From the NCBI GenBank assembly GCA_963762075.1, contig CAVXJC010000003.1, positions 62,001 through 126,000 on the forward strand: DNA of 64,000 nucleotides, written 5' to 3'. Positions 42,272 to 49,505 of this stretch are shown here, piece after piece. This DNA is from JAOUEA01 sp963762075. Lineage in GTDB: Bacteria; Actinomycetota; UBA4738; HRBIN12. The stretch's first letter is position 1. Each line of letters starts with the position of its first letter. The translations under genes were made by a program, and so were the position numbers. The notes below the pieces were generated by a model that did no database searches, was not told where the DNA came from, and saw only the letters and a program-made list of their open reading frames with translations.

Positions 42272-43632
42272 CGCTGAGTCCTCTCTCCGTCGGCCGGCGT
42301 CGTGACGACGGCCTCGTGCTCGGGTGCGTCGCGCTCGACGGTCAGCACGAGGCCGTCGAGGCGGGTGACCTTCACCGGGGAGCCGGCTGGGATCAAGGAC
42401 CCGTCGGCTGAGATCGCGCCCCATTCCTCTGATGCGACGCGCACGATGCCCTCGGGATCGAGGCCCGGGCCGAGCGCGATGCCTGTGCGACCGACGATGG
42501 TCTCCGCACCTTGGGCGGGAGGCATGCGTCGCACACGAAGCACCTTGCGCAACACGACCGCGAAGAACACTACGACGAAGGCCGCGACGACGAGGAGCAC
42601 TGCAGGCGAGACCGAAACCCCACCTGCCCGGTCGTAGAGGAACCAGCCACCGAGCAGCAGGCAGATCGTGCCGGCGATGCCCCAGGCACCGAAGCCGGGG
42701 GCGTTCAGCTCCACGACCATCAACACGGCTGCCGCAACGAGCAGGACGACGCCGATCGATCGCACCGGCAACGCGCCGAACGAAACGACCGCCAGGATCA
42801 ACATGGCGGTGCCGACCGTGCCGGAGAAGATGTGGCCGGGCACGAGGAGCTCGAGCACGATGAGCGCGAGGCCGAGCCAGAAGAAGACGAACGCGAGCGT
42901 CGGATCGAGCAACGTGTGCAGGAAGCCGACGAAGCCGCCCATGGATCGATCGACGACCGTGGCGCCGAGTGTCTCAAGCGTGACCTGGGTGCCGTCGGCG
43001 AGCGTCACGATCTCACCGTCGATCTCGGCGAGGAGCTCCTCGGTGGTCGGCGCGACAAGGTCGATGACGTCATCGTTGAGCGCCGCTTCCGCGCTGACGC
43101 TGACCGCGTCGGTCACGAACGACTCGGCGACGGCGGCGTTGCGATCGTGCTGCTCGGCGATCGCGCGCATCGACGCTGCAGCGTCGTTCACCGCCTTGTC
43201 GGAACCGACCGCGCCGTCGAGCCCGACGGGGGTCGCTGCGCCGACGTTGGTTCCCGGGGCCATCGCCGCAACGTGGCACGACAACAGCACGAACGAACCA
43301 GCCGATGCAGCGCGCGCGCCGGACGGGGCGACGAAGCAGAGCACGGGCATCTCGGCGTTGAGGATCGCCTGGGTGATCTGCCGGGTCGAAGAAAGCAGCC
43401 CGCCCGGCGTATCGATCTCGATCAGCAGTGCGGCGGCTCCCGAATCGGCGGCGTGCGTGAGGGCATTGCTCACGTGGTCGGCGATGAACGGGTCGACGAC
43501 GCCGTCGAGCCGGATGCGCACGATCTCAGAACTCTGGGCAGCGGCGGGGGCGGTGTGCAACCCGACGAGTCCGACGAACGTGAGGGCCACAGCGATCGAG
43601 AGTCGAGCCGGGTGACCCCTTGTCGTCGTCAT
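42268..43632 (-). CDS. NfeD-family membrane-bound ClpP-class serine protease
   Basis: A ~454-residue protein. After a signal peptide (ending APAAAQ), a ClpP-class domain carries IDTPGG, the Ser nucleophile in ARAASAGS and the general-base Lys in SDKAVNDAAASMRAIAEQHDRN (Ser-Lys dyad). Four to five membrane helices follow (about 255-390), then a C-terminal OB-fold NfeD domain (IVGRTGIALGPGLDPEGIVRV...). It cleaves membrane-associated proteins such as stomatins; its partner SPFH gene is directly downstream. An upstream ATG at 43656 is an alternative start. Confidence 0.9.
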   Translation of the reverse strand: MTTTRGHPARLSIAVALTFVGLVGLHTAPAAAQSSEIVRIRLDGVVDPFIADHVSNALTHAADSGAAALLIEIDTPGGLLSSTRQITQAILNAEMPVLCFVAPSGARAASAGSFVLLSCHVAAMAPGTNVGAATPVGLDGAVGSDKAVNDAAASMRAIAEQHDRNAAVAESFVTDAVSVSAEAALNDDVIDLVAPTTEELLAEIDGEIVTLADGTQVTLETLGATVVDRSMGGFVGFLHTLLDPTLAFVFFWLGLALIVLELLVPGHIFSGTVGTAMLILAVVSFGALPVRSIGVVLLVAAAVLMVVELNAPGFGAWGIAGTICLLLGGWFLYDRAGGVSVSPAVLLVVAAFVVVFFAVVLRKVLRVRRMPPAQGAETIVGRTGIALGPGLDPEGIVRVASEEWGAISADGSLIPAGSPVKVTRLDGLVLTVERDAPEHEAVVTTPADGERTQR

Positions 43633-43742
43633 CTGTGTGCCATCGATTCGCCACATGTTGCGATCCGGTTCTCCTCGGGCGGACGACGGAACCGAGCCTA
43701 GACGTACGGCGAACCCTGTGCAGACAAAGGCGCCGGGGTACG

Positions 43743-44399
43743 ATGAACCGACTCTCGCCGTTCGGCAGGACCGGCAAGCCCCATCCTCACAAGCTCCGTA
43801 TACCGGATACCGGGAAGGATCACCGGGTGCAGGCTCGCAACGACGGACCACTCCTCCCGAAAGAGGAACAGCAGCTCATGGAAGGGCTCCTCGCCGGCAG
43901 CGACGACGCGATCCGCGCGATGTACGCGCGGTACGGTCGACCGATCTACTCGCTCGGCTATCGCCTGCTCGGCACCCGTGAGTCGGCCGAGGAGCTCACC
44001 CAAGACGTCTTCCTCACCGCGTGGCGCAAGGCCGCCCGATTCGATCCGACCCGAGGCCGCCTCTCGACCTGGCTCATGACCATCGCGCACAACCTGGCTG
44101 TCGATCGGCTCCGCCGCGAGACGGGCGTCTCCCGCCCCACCCTCGTGCTCGTCGACGAGGTGCCCGACGCGCCGGGTCTCGATGAGGAAGCCGTGCTGAT
44201 CGAACGCGACGCCGCGCTCAGGGCGCTCTCGTCACTTACTGCCGCCGAGCGGCGACTCGTGGTGAGGGCGTACTTCCGCGGCATGACGGCTCGCGAGATC
44301 GCGGAGACCGACGGTATCCCGCTCGGCACCGTCAAGACCCGCCTGCGTGCGGCGATGATCAAGGTACGGAAGGCGAACGAGGGCAAGGAGCTGTTGTGA
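43743..44399 (+). CDS. ECF-family RNA polymerase sigma factor (SigK/L-like)
   Basis: An ECF sigma factor. Region 2 (LAGSDDAIRAMYARYGRPIYSLGYRLLGTRESAEELTQDVFLTAWRKAARFDPTRGRLSTWLMTIAHNLAVDRLRRE) and region 4 (LSSLTAAERRLVVRAYFRGMTAREIAETDGIPLGTVKTRLRAAMIKV) are complete. The start may be ATG 43743 or GTG 43827; the latter has AAGGAT about 8 bases upstream and removes a non-conserved lead. Its stop overlaps the GTG of the zinc anti-sigma gene, forming a standard pair. It diverges from the NfeD gene. Confidence 0.9.
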   Translation: MNRLSPFGRTGKPHPHKLRIPDTGKDHRVQARNDGPLLPKEEQQLMEGLLAGSDDAIRAMYARYGRPIYSLGYRLLGTRESAEELTQDVFLTAWRKAARFDPTRGRLSTWLMTIAHNLAVDRLRRETGVSRPTLVLVDEVPDAPGLDEEAVLIERDAALRALSSLTAAERRLVVRAYFRGMTAREIAETDGIPLGTVKTRLRAAMIKVRKANEGKELL

Positions 44400-45199
44400 A
44401 CTGCACGGCCGTGAGGGATCGCCTGGCGGAGCACGCCCTTGCGGCGTTGCCCCCTCGCGACGCCACGCCTGTCGACCGTCATCTCGCGTGGTGCGCCGCG
44501 TGCCGAAAGGAAGCCGGAGAGCTCCAGCAGGCCTCGGCAACGCTGGCTTTCACGCTCGCACCTGAAGATCTTCCTGCCGACCTCGAAGACCGGGTGGTCG
44601 GGGCGGTGAGATCCGAGGTCGCTCGACGTGTTCACCGTCCCCAGCAGACCCCCCGCCGCAGCCGACTGGTGCTCGTTGCCTCACTCACGGCGATGCTCGC
44701 GGTGGTCGGCACCGGCTGGGGCGCCGTGATGGCCGGACGAGCCGCACGCTCCGACGATGCCGCGAGGATCGCCAAGGAGCAGCGGTACAGCGCCGTCGAG
44801 CGATTCCGGGCGATGCTGAACACGCTGGAATTCGGCGACAACGAAGGCGAGGTCTTCATCGGCCCACTCGAGCCGGTGACCTTCGGCGGCGGGTCGGGAA
44901 ACGCATTCTCGCTCGTCTCACCCTCGATGACCGACATGGTGTTCGTCTTGATCGATGATGTGCCGACCGAGTCTCGCGAGTTGCTCCCCTTCGCGGTGCG
45001 GCTCCGGAGCGACGACGGGGTGCTCATGGTCGACCGTCTCGAGAAGCTCGACGATAGCGGCGCCGGCACCGTGACGGCCGAGTTCCTCGACCTCACCGGC
45101 TACGACACGGTGGTCGTGCGCGACGCCGATGGCCACGTGGTCATGAGTGGGACGATGCGTACGCGAGCAATCGTCGCGAGTTCCACGCCCGCACCCTAG
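44396..45199 (+). CDS. Zinc-binding anti-sigma factor (RskA/ZAS type)
   Basis: A 267-residue membrane anti-sigma factor. The N-terminal zinc anti-sigma domain has H29, C33 and C36 (HLAWCAACRKE). One membrane helix (about 90-112, LVLVASLTAMLAVVGTGWGAVMAG) follows, and an outer ~150-residue RskA-like domain. The GTG start overlaps the sigma stop. Release of the sigma factor probably needs proteolysis of this protein or a redox change at the zinc site. Confidence 0.88.
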   Translation: MNCTAVRDRLAEHALAALPPRDATPVDRHLAWCAACRKEAGELQQASATLAFTLAPEDLPADLEDRVVGAVRSEVARRVHRPQQTPRRSRLVLVASLTAMLAVVGTGWGAVMAGRAARSDDAARIAKEQRYSAVERFRAMLNTLEFGDNEGEVFIGPLEPVTFGGGSGNAFSLVSPSMTDMVFVLIDDVPTESRELLPFAVRLRSDDGVLMVDRLEKLDDSGAGTVTAEFLDLTGYDTVVVRDADGHVVMSGTMRTRAIVASSTPAP

Positions 45200-45221
45200 A
45201 CCACGAGCGTATCCTGGCGCG

Positions 45222-46472
45222 ATGCGCTTCGGCCTGAGCCTTCCCCACTACGGATTCTCGTTGCCCGGCGGTGCGCCGATCACCTTCGATGAGATGGCCA
45301 CGTGGGCCCTCCGAGCCGAGTCGCTGGGCTTCGATTCCCTGTGGGTCTCCGATCATTTCTTCTACTCGTTCGCGCGGTTCGGCGACGATCCCACGCCGAT
45401 CGCTTCGGTCGAGCCGCTCACCGCGATCGCGGGACTCGCAGCCGTCACGGAGCGCATCAGGCTGGGAACGCTTGTATTGGGATCGCCGTTCCGTCACCCT
45501 TCGATCCTGGCCAAGATGGCCACGACGATCGACGGCATCTCCGGCGGGCGGCTGGACCTGGGACTGGGCGCCGGGTGGTTCGAGGAAGAATTCGGCGCCT
45601 TCGGTTACCCATTCGGCTCGGTCGACGACCGATTCAGGTCCCTCGAGGAAACGCTGCAGGTGGTCGACGCGCTGTTCTCGGGTGCGTCGACCTCGTTCGA
45701 GGGCCCGACGGTCTCGCTGCGCGACGCACTGTTGCTTCCCGAGCCGGTGCAACGACGCATCCCCACCTGGATCGGTGGCAAAGGGGGTCCTCGTTTGCTG
45801 ACGCTTGCCGCCCGTTACGCCGATGGATGGAACTCCGTGTGGCGATGGACACCTGAGGCCTATGGCGAACGCGCATCGTTCGCGCGCAGCGCCTGTGAGC
45901 GTGAGGGCCGCGATCCGGCCACGTTCCGCTTCTCGGTCGGCCTCTACTCCCTGATCGCAGGGAGCGAGGAGACGTTCCGCCAGGTCTTCGACCGCGGAAA
46001 GGAGGCCATGCCGGGCGGCGCGATGCGCGACGAGACCGAGGTCTCGTGGCGAAGCGATACCTTGTCGGGCACAGCCGATCAGGTGATCGAGCGCGTGGAA
46101 GCCTTCGAGGCGGTCGGCGTGGAAGAGATCGTCGTGGCGCCATGGGTGTTGCCATTCGCTGTGCCCGAGCCCGAGCAGGTCGAGTTGTTCGCGGAACACG
46201 TACTCGGTCGGTTCCGGGCCGAGCCCGCGGACGTTGTGAACTCGGCCGTCGATGCGCTTGATGCGGCCGTGGCGGTACTCGAAGCGGCCGTTGAACCGCT
46301 GCATTGGACCGTGATCCAAGATCGAGCATTGCGGGCGGGCCACCTCGACCCCTTCACGACGCCGGACGTTCGACGCGAGCTGCTCTCCGCGTTGCGCCGG
46401 GGGCTGTCGGAAGGCAAGTTGCGCTCCGCCGGCAGAGGCATGTACGAACTCTCGCCACCGGTGGAGCCCTGA
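45222..46472 (+). CDS. F420-dependent LLM-class oxidoreductase with C-terminal HARE-HTH-like extension
   Basis: A 416-residue protein. Residues 1 to about 330 form the luciferase-like TIM barrel: FGLSLPHYG, ESLGFDSLWVSDHFFY, RIRLGTLVLGSPFRHPSILAKMATTIDGISGGRLDLGLGAGW, IPTWIGGKGGPRLLTLAARYADGWN and GTADQVIERVEAF. Members reduce or oxidise substrates with F420H2 or FMN. The last ~70 residues (346-416) are extra: AVLEAAVEPLHWTVIQDRAL, then RRELLSALRRGLSEGKLRSAGRGMYEL. This pattern matches the HARE-HTH winged helix. The fusion is unusual; the domain call is by eye. Confidence 0.85.
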   Translation: MRFGLSLPHYGFSLPGGAPITFDEMATWALRAESLGFDSLWVSDHFFYSFARFGDDPTPIASVEPLTAIAGLAAVTERIRLGTLVLGSPFRHPSILAKMATTIDGISGGRLDLGLGAGWFEEEFGAFGYPFGSVDDRFRSLEETLQVVDALFSGASTSFEGPTVSLRDALLLPEPVQRRIPTWIGGKGGPRLLTLAARYADGWNSVWRWTPEAYGERASFARSACEREGRDPATFRFSVGLYSLIAGSEETFRQVFDRGKEAMPGGAMRDETEVSWRSDTLSGTADQVIERVEAFEAVGVEEIVVAPWVLPFAVPEPEQVELFAEHVLGRFRAEPADVVNSAVDALDAAVAVLEAAVEPLHWTVIQDRALRAGHLDPFTTPDVRRELLSALRRGLSEGKLRSAGRGMYELSPPVEP

Positions 46473-46495
46473 GATCGGGCTGCGCCCTCAGGGTG

Positions 46496-46735
46496 TCAGG
46501 CGGTTCGCACCTTGGGCGGGCGCCCGCGACGCTTCGGAGCGGCTTCGGCCGTCGCGGGTTTGGCGACGACGCCCTTTCGTCGACCGGGTCGCGGCTTGCG
46601 TGCGCCGCTGACGAGTTCGTTCACGTGGGTCGAGCACATGTCCTTGACGAAATTGCCGCGCGACACCTTGATCGTGATCGTTTCGGCCGCAGGTCTGCCA
46701 CATGCGTCACAGACCAATATCGTCTTCTCTGCCAT
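46496..46735 (-). CDS. Small zinc-finger/AT-hook protein
   Basis: A 79-residue basic protein. A possible zinc site is C9, C12, C34 and H37 (CDACG ... CSTH). The C-terminal tail is rich in Pro, Arg and Lys and ends with an AT-hook core RGRPPK (70-75). It may bind DNA as a nucleoid-associated or regulatory protein. The ATG follows AGAGGGGGA. It lies 88 bases downstream of glpX on the same strand but has space for its own promoter. The family name is not certain. Confidence 0.7.
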   Translation of the reverse strand: MAEKTILVCDACGRPAAETITIKVSRGNFVKDMCSTHVNELVSGARKPRPGRRKGVVAKPATAEAAPKRRGRPPKVRTA

Positions 46736-46823
46736 AGAGACATCCCCCTCTAGGACGGTCGTTCGCGCGACTGCGCTGCAACTCGAGGGTTTTTACCACG
46801 GCGAGCCGCGTGCGTCGAGACGC

Positions 46824-47816
46824 CTACGGACGGTATGCGATGCGGGAGAACCGCTCGAGTTTCTCGAAGCGGTGCTCAGCTTCGACCCAGCGTACTGTGC
46901 CCGAACGTGATCGCATGACCATGGAGTGGGTCGTAGCGCCATCGGGCCAGTACCTGACGCCGCGAAGGAGGGAGCCATCGGTGATGCCCGTGGCGGCGAA
47001 GAACACGTCGTTACCGCTGACCAGGTCGTCGGTGGTGAGCACAGCATCGATGTCGTAGCCCTCATCGACGAGCGCCGCCCGCTCGGTGTCGTCGCGCGGA
47101 TACAGCCGGCCTTGGATCGCACCACCGAGACATTTGAGCGCGGCCGCCGCGATGACACCCTCAGGCGTACCCCCGATACCCAGGAGCAAGTCGACGCCGC
47201 TGCGAGGTGCGGCTGCCGCGATCGCACCGGCGACGTCGCCGTCGCTGATCAGGTAGACGCGCGCCCCCACGCTGCGCACGGCATCGATCATGTCCTGGTG
47301 ACGCGGACGGTCCAAGATCGTGACGTTCACGTCTTCGGGCTTGACGCCCTTCGCCTTCGCCACGAGCCGAACATTCTCCTCGGGGGGAGCAGCGACGTCG
47401 ATGGCGTCGGCCGCGTCGGGACCGGTTGCGACCTTCTCCATGTAGACGGCGGCACCCGGGAAGAACATGGTGCCCCGCTCGGCGAGCGCGATCACTGCAA
47501 CGGCGTTCGGCTGACCGACCGCGGTGAGTCGGGTGCCGTCGATCGGGTCGACGGCGACATCGACACCCGGACCGTCGCCGTTCCCCACTTCCTCACCGTT
47601 GAAGAGCATGGGCGCTTCGTCCTTCTCGCCCTCACCGATCACGACGGTGCCGTGCATCGAGACGGTGTCGATCATCAGGCGCATCGCATCGACCGCCGCA
47701 CCGTCAGCCGCGATCTTGTCGCCATGGCCGATCCAACGCCCGGCGGCGAGTGCCGCAGCCTCGGTCACACGTGCCAGTTCCATCGCCAGGTTCCGGTCGG
47801 GGCGGTTCTCGCTCAT
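46824..47816 (-). CDS. glpX: Fructose-1,6-bisphosphatase class II
   Basis: A 330-residue lithium-sensitive phosphatase that makes fructose 6-phosphate in gluconeogenesis. Motifs are GEGEKDEAPM (61-70), DPIDGT (90-95), GDGPGVDVAVDPIDG, and LLGIGGTPEGVIAAAALKCLGG, which distinguish GlpX from the IMPase family. It lies at the 3' end of the minus-strand glycerol run, as glpX does in the glpFKX operon of enterobacteria. Growth on glycerol requires this enzyme for hexose synthesis. Confidence 0.94.
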   Translation of the reverse strand: MSENRPDRNLAMELARVTEAAALAAGRWIGHGDKIAADGAAVDAMRLMIDTVSMHGTVVIGEGEKDEAPMLFNGEEVGNGDGPGVDVAVDPIDGTRLTAVGQPNAVAVIALAERGTMFFPGAAVYMEKVATGPDAADAIDVAAPPEENVRLVAKAKGVKPEDVNVTILDRPRHQDMIDAVRSVGARVYLISDGDVAGAIAAAAPRSGVDLLLGIGGTPEGVIAAAALKCLGGAIQGRLYPRDDTERAALVDEGYDIDAVLTTDDLVSGNDVFFAATGITDGSLLRGVRYWPDGATTHSMVMRSRSGTVRWVEAEHRFEKLERFSRIAYRP

Positions 47817-47838
47817 GAGCTCCTCCTGATCGTCGCGG

Positions 47839-48837
47839 TCATCCTATCGGCGCCGGTGCCAACCCCCGCTCGGCGTACCACGCGAGCGTGCGGCGGATCG
47901 TGGCCTCGATCGGTGTGTAGGCGATACCGAGCTCGTGCTCGGCGAGCGATGCATCGAACCGATGTCCGTGCAAGAGGGTGCGAACCGTCTCGGGGCACAC
48001 GCGACTATCGCCGCGCCTCGTGAGCCGGGAGGCGATGCCGGCCAGCGCACCACCGAGCGTGGCCAGCGCTCGCGGCGCGAACCAGGCGCGTGTGGGATGT
48101 CCCGAAGCCAGACGCAGGAGGGCCACTGCTGTGCGAAGGTCGAACGACACACCACTCACCAAGTAGCGGCGGCCCGGAACACCCTCACGCTCGGCGAGCG
48201 CGTGCGCGGCGGTGCAATCCTCGATGTCGACCAACGACAACCAAGTGTTCACGAGGACCGGCAGCCGGCCGTTGACGATGTCGAGGAGCAGCCTCGCCGA
48301 CCCACCGACGCGCCCAGGGCCCTGCACCGAGGAAGGATTCACGCACACGACCGGCAAGCCCAGCTCCTCACCGAGCGCCAAGACCCGACGCTCGCCGAGG
48401 AACTTCGATCGCTCGTAGTTCGACATGAACGATCCGCGATGAAGGGTGTGCTCGTGGCCGATCTCGCCAGCCCGCTCTCCGATCGTGGTCGCCGAGGATG
48501 TGTGGACGAGCCTCGACACCCTGGCAGCCGAGGCCGCTCGCACGACGGCGACCGCGCCGTCGACGTTGGTGCGCATCATGGGCGCCGGATCTCGCGCGCA
48601 CATCGCATTCACGCCGGCCACATGGAACACCGTTGTGCAATCCCTCATGCCGGCGAGCAACGCGCCCCGGTCGAAGAGATCGCCGAGGATCACCGTGGCT
48701 CCCGCGCCGGCGAGTTCGGCGGCGCTGTCCTCGGAGCGCGCGAGCGCCCGCACCTCGCGTCCCTCGTTGAGGAGCCGCCGCAGCAGCGCGCCACCGACGA
48801 AGCCCGACCCGCCCGTCAGGAAGACAGGGCCACTCAC
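47839..48837 (-). CDS. NAD-dependent epimerase/dehydratase (extended SDR, dihydroflavonol-reductase-like)
   Basis: A ~332-residue extended short-chain dehydrogenase. The nucleotide-binding start is FLTGGSGFVGGALLRRLL, the NAD acid region VRALARSEDSA, the active site YERSK (Tyr and Lys in SNYERSKFLGE) and NPSSVQGPGR. The C-terminal part (RAWFAPRALATLGGALAGIASRL) resembles DFR or steroid-dehydrogenase-like enzymes. The substrate is unknown. GTG 48837 lies 4 bases after pgsA; longer starts would overlap it. Confidence 0.82.
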   Translation of the reverse strand: MSGPVFLTGGSGFVGGALLRRLLNEGREVRALARSEDSAAELAGAGATVILGDLFDRGALLAGMRDCTTVFHVAGVNAMCARDPAPMMRTNVDGAVAVVRAASAARVSRLVHTSSATTIGERAGEIGHEHTLHRGSFMSNYERSKFLGERRVLALGEELGLPVVCVNPSSVQGPGRVGGSARLLLDIVNGRLPVLVNTWLSLVDIEDCTAAHALAEREGVPGRRYLVSGVSFDLRTAVALLRLASGHPTRAWFAPRALATLGGALAGIASRLTRRGDSRVCPETVRTLLHGHRFDASLAEHELGIAYTPIEATIRRTLAWYAERGLAPAPIG

Positions 48838-48841
48838 GAGC

Positions 48842-49468
48842 TCAACGTCCGCGCACAGGAGGCTCGGCATTCCCGGGCTCCGCAGGTGCCGCGACCGGAT
48901 CACGTCGCGAGAGCACCGAGACGAAGCGAGCGAGATACTGCACGGCCGACACGATCGTGATGACTGCGGCCACGGTCATGAGCCACTGGTCGAGGTACCA
49001 GTCGCCGATGCGAACGCCGGGCCGCCAGATCGCGAACGTGATCGCCACGAACTGCACGGTGGCCTTCCACTTTCCCCACATCGACGGTGTCACGACGATG
49101 CCGTCCGAAGCCGAGACCGCCCCACGCAGACCCATGATGAGCAGCTCCCGGCCCACGATCACGAAGGCGATCCACGAGGAAACGCGGCCGACCTCGACGA
49201 GCGCGAGCAACACCCCGGAGACCAGCAGCTTGTCGGCCGCCGTATCGAGGAAACTCCCCATCGTCGAGGTCTGCTTCCACCGGCGGGCGAGCCGGCCGTC
49301 GAAGAAGTCGGTGACCGCGGCGAAGGCGAACAGCAGGGCAGCCGTCAGAGCGACCCACGAGGCCGGGTCGCGGGCGAGCACCAGGCCCATGACCACAGGC
49401 GTGAGGGCGACCCGCAGGTAGGTGATGAGCTGCAGGAAAACCGCGGCGCGTTCGTCGGGGCTGCTCAT
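48842..49468 (-). CDS. pgsA: CDP-diacylglycerol-glycerol-3-phosphate 3-phosphatidyltransferase
   Basis: A 208-residue integral membrane CDP-alcohol phosphotransferase that makes phosphatidylglycerol phosphate. The signature D-x2-DG-x2-AR-x8-G-x3-D-x3-D is complete (DFFDGRLARRWKQTSTMGSF... LDTAAD). About five membrane helices are visible. Its substrate glycerol 3-phosphate is the product of GlpK encoded upstream in the same run, which makes its place between dhaM and glpX meaningful. Other CDP-OH family members (inositol or cardiolipin types) remain possible. Confidence 0.88.
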   Translation of the reverse strand: MSSPDERAAVFLQLITYLRVALTPVVMGLVLARDPASWVALTAALLFAFAAVTDFFDGRLARRWKQTSTMGSFLDTAADKLLVSGVLLALVEVGRVSSWIAFVIVGRELLIMGLRGAVSASDGIVVTPSMWGKWKATVQFVAITFAIWRPGVRIGDWYLDQWLMTVAAVITIVSAVQYLARFVSVLSRRDPVAAPAEPGNAEPPVRGR

Positions 49469-49505
49469 GGGCTCTCGTCTGCGAATCGTACCGGCTGACT
49501 TGATC

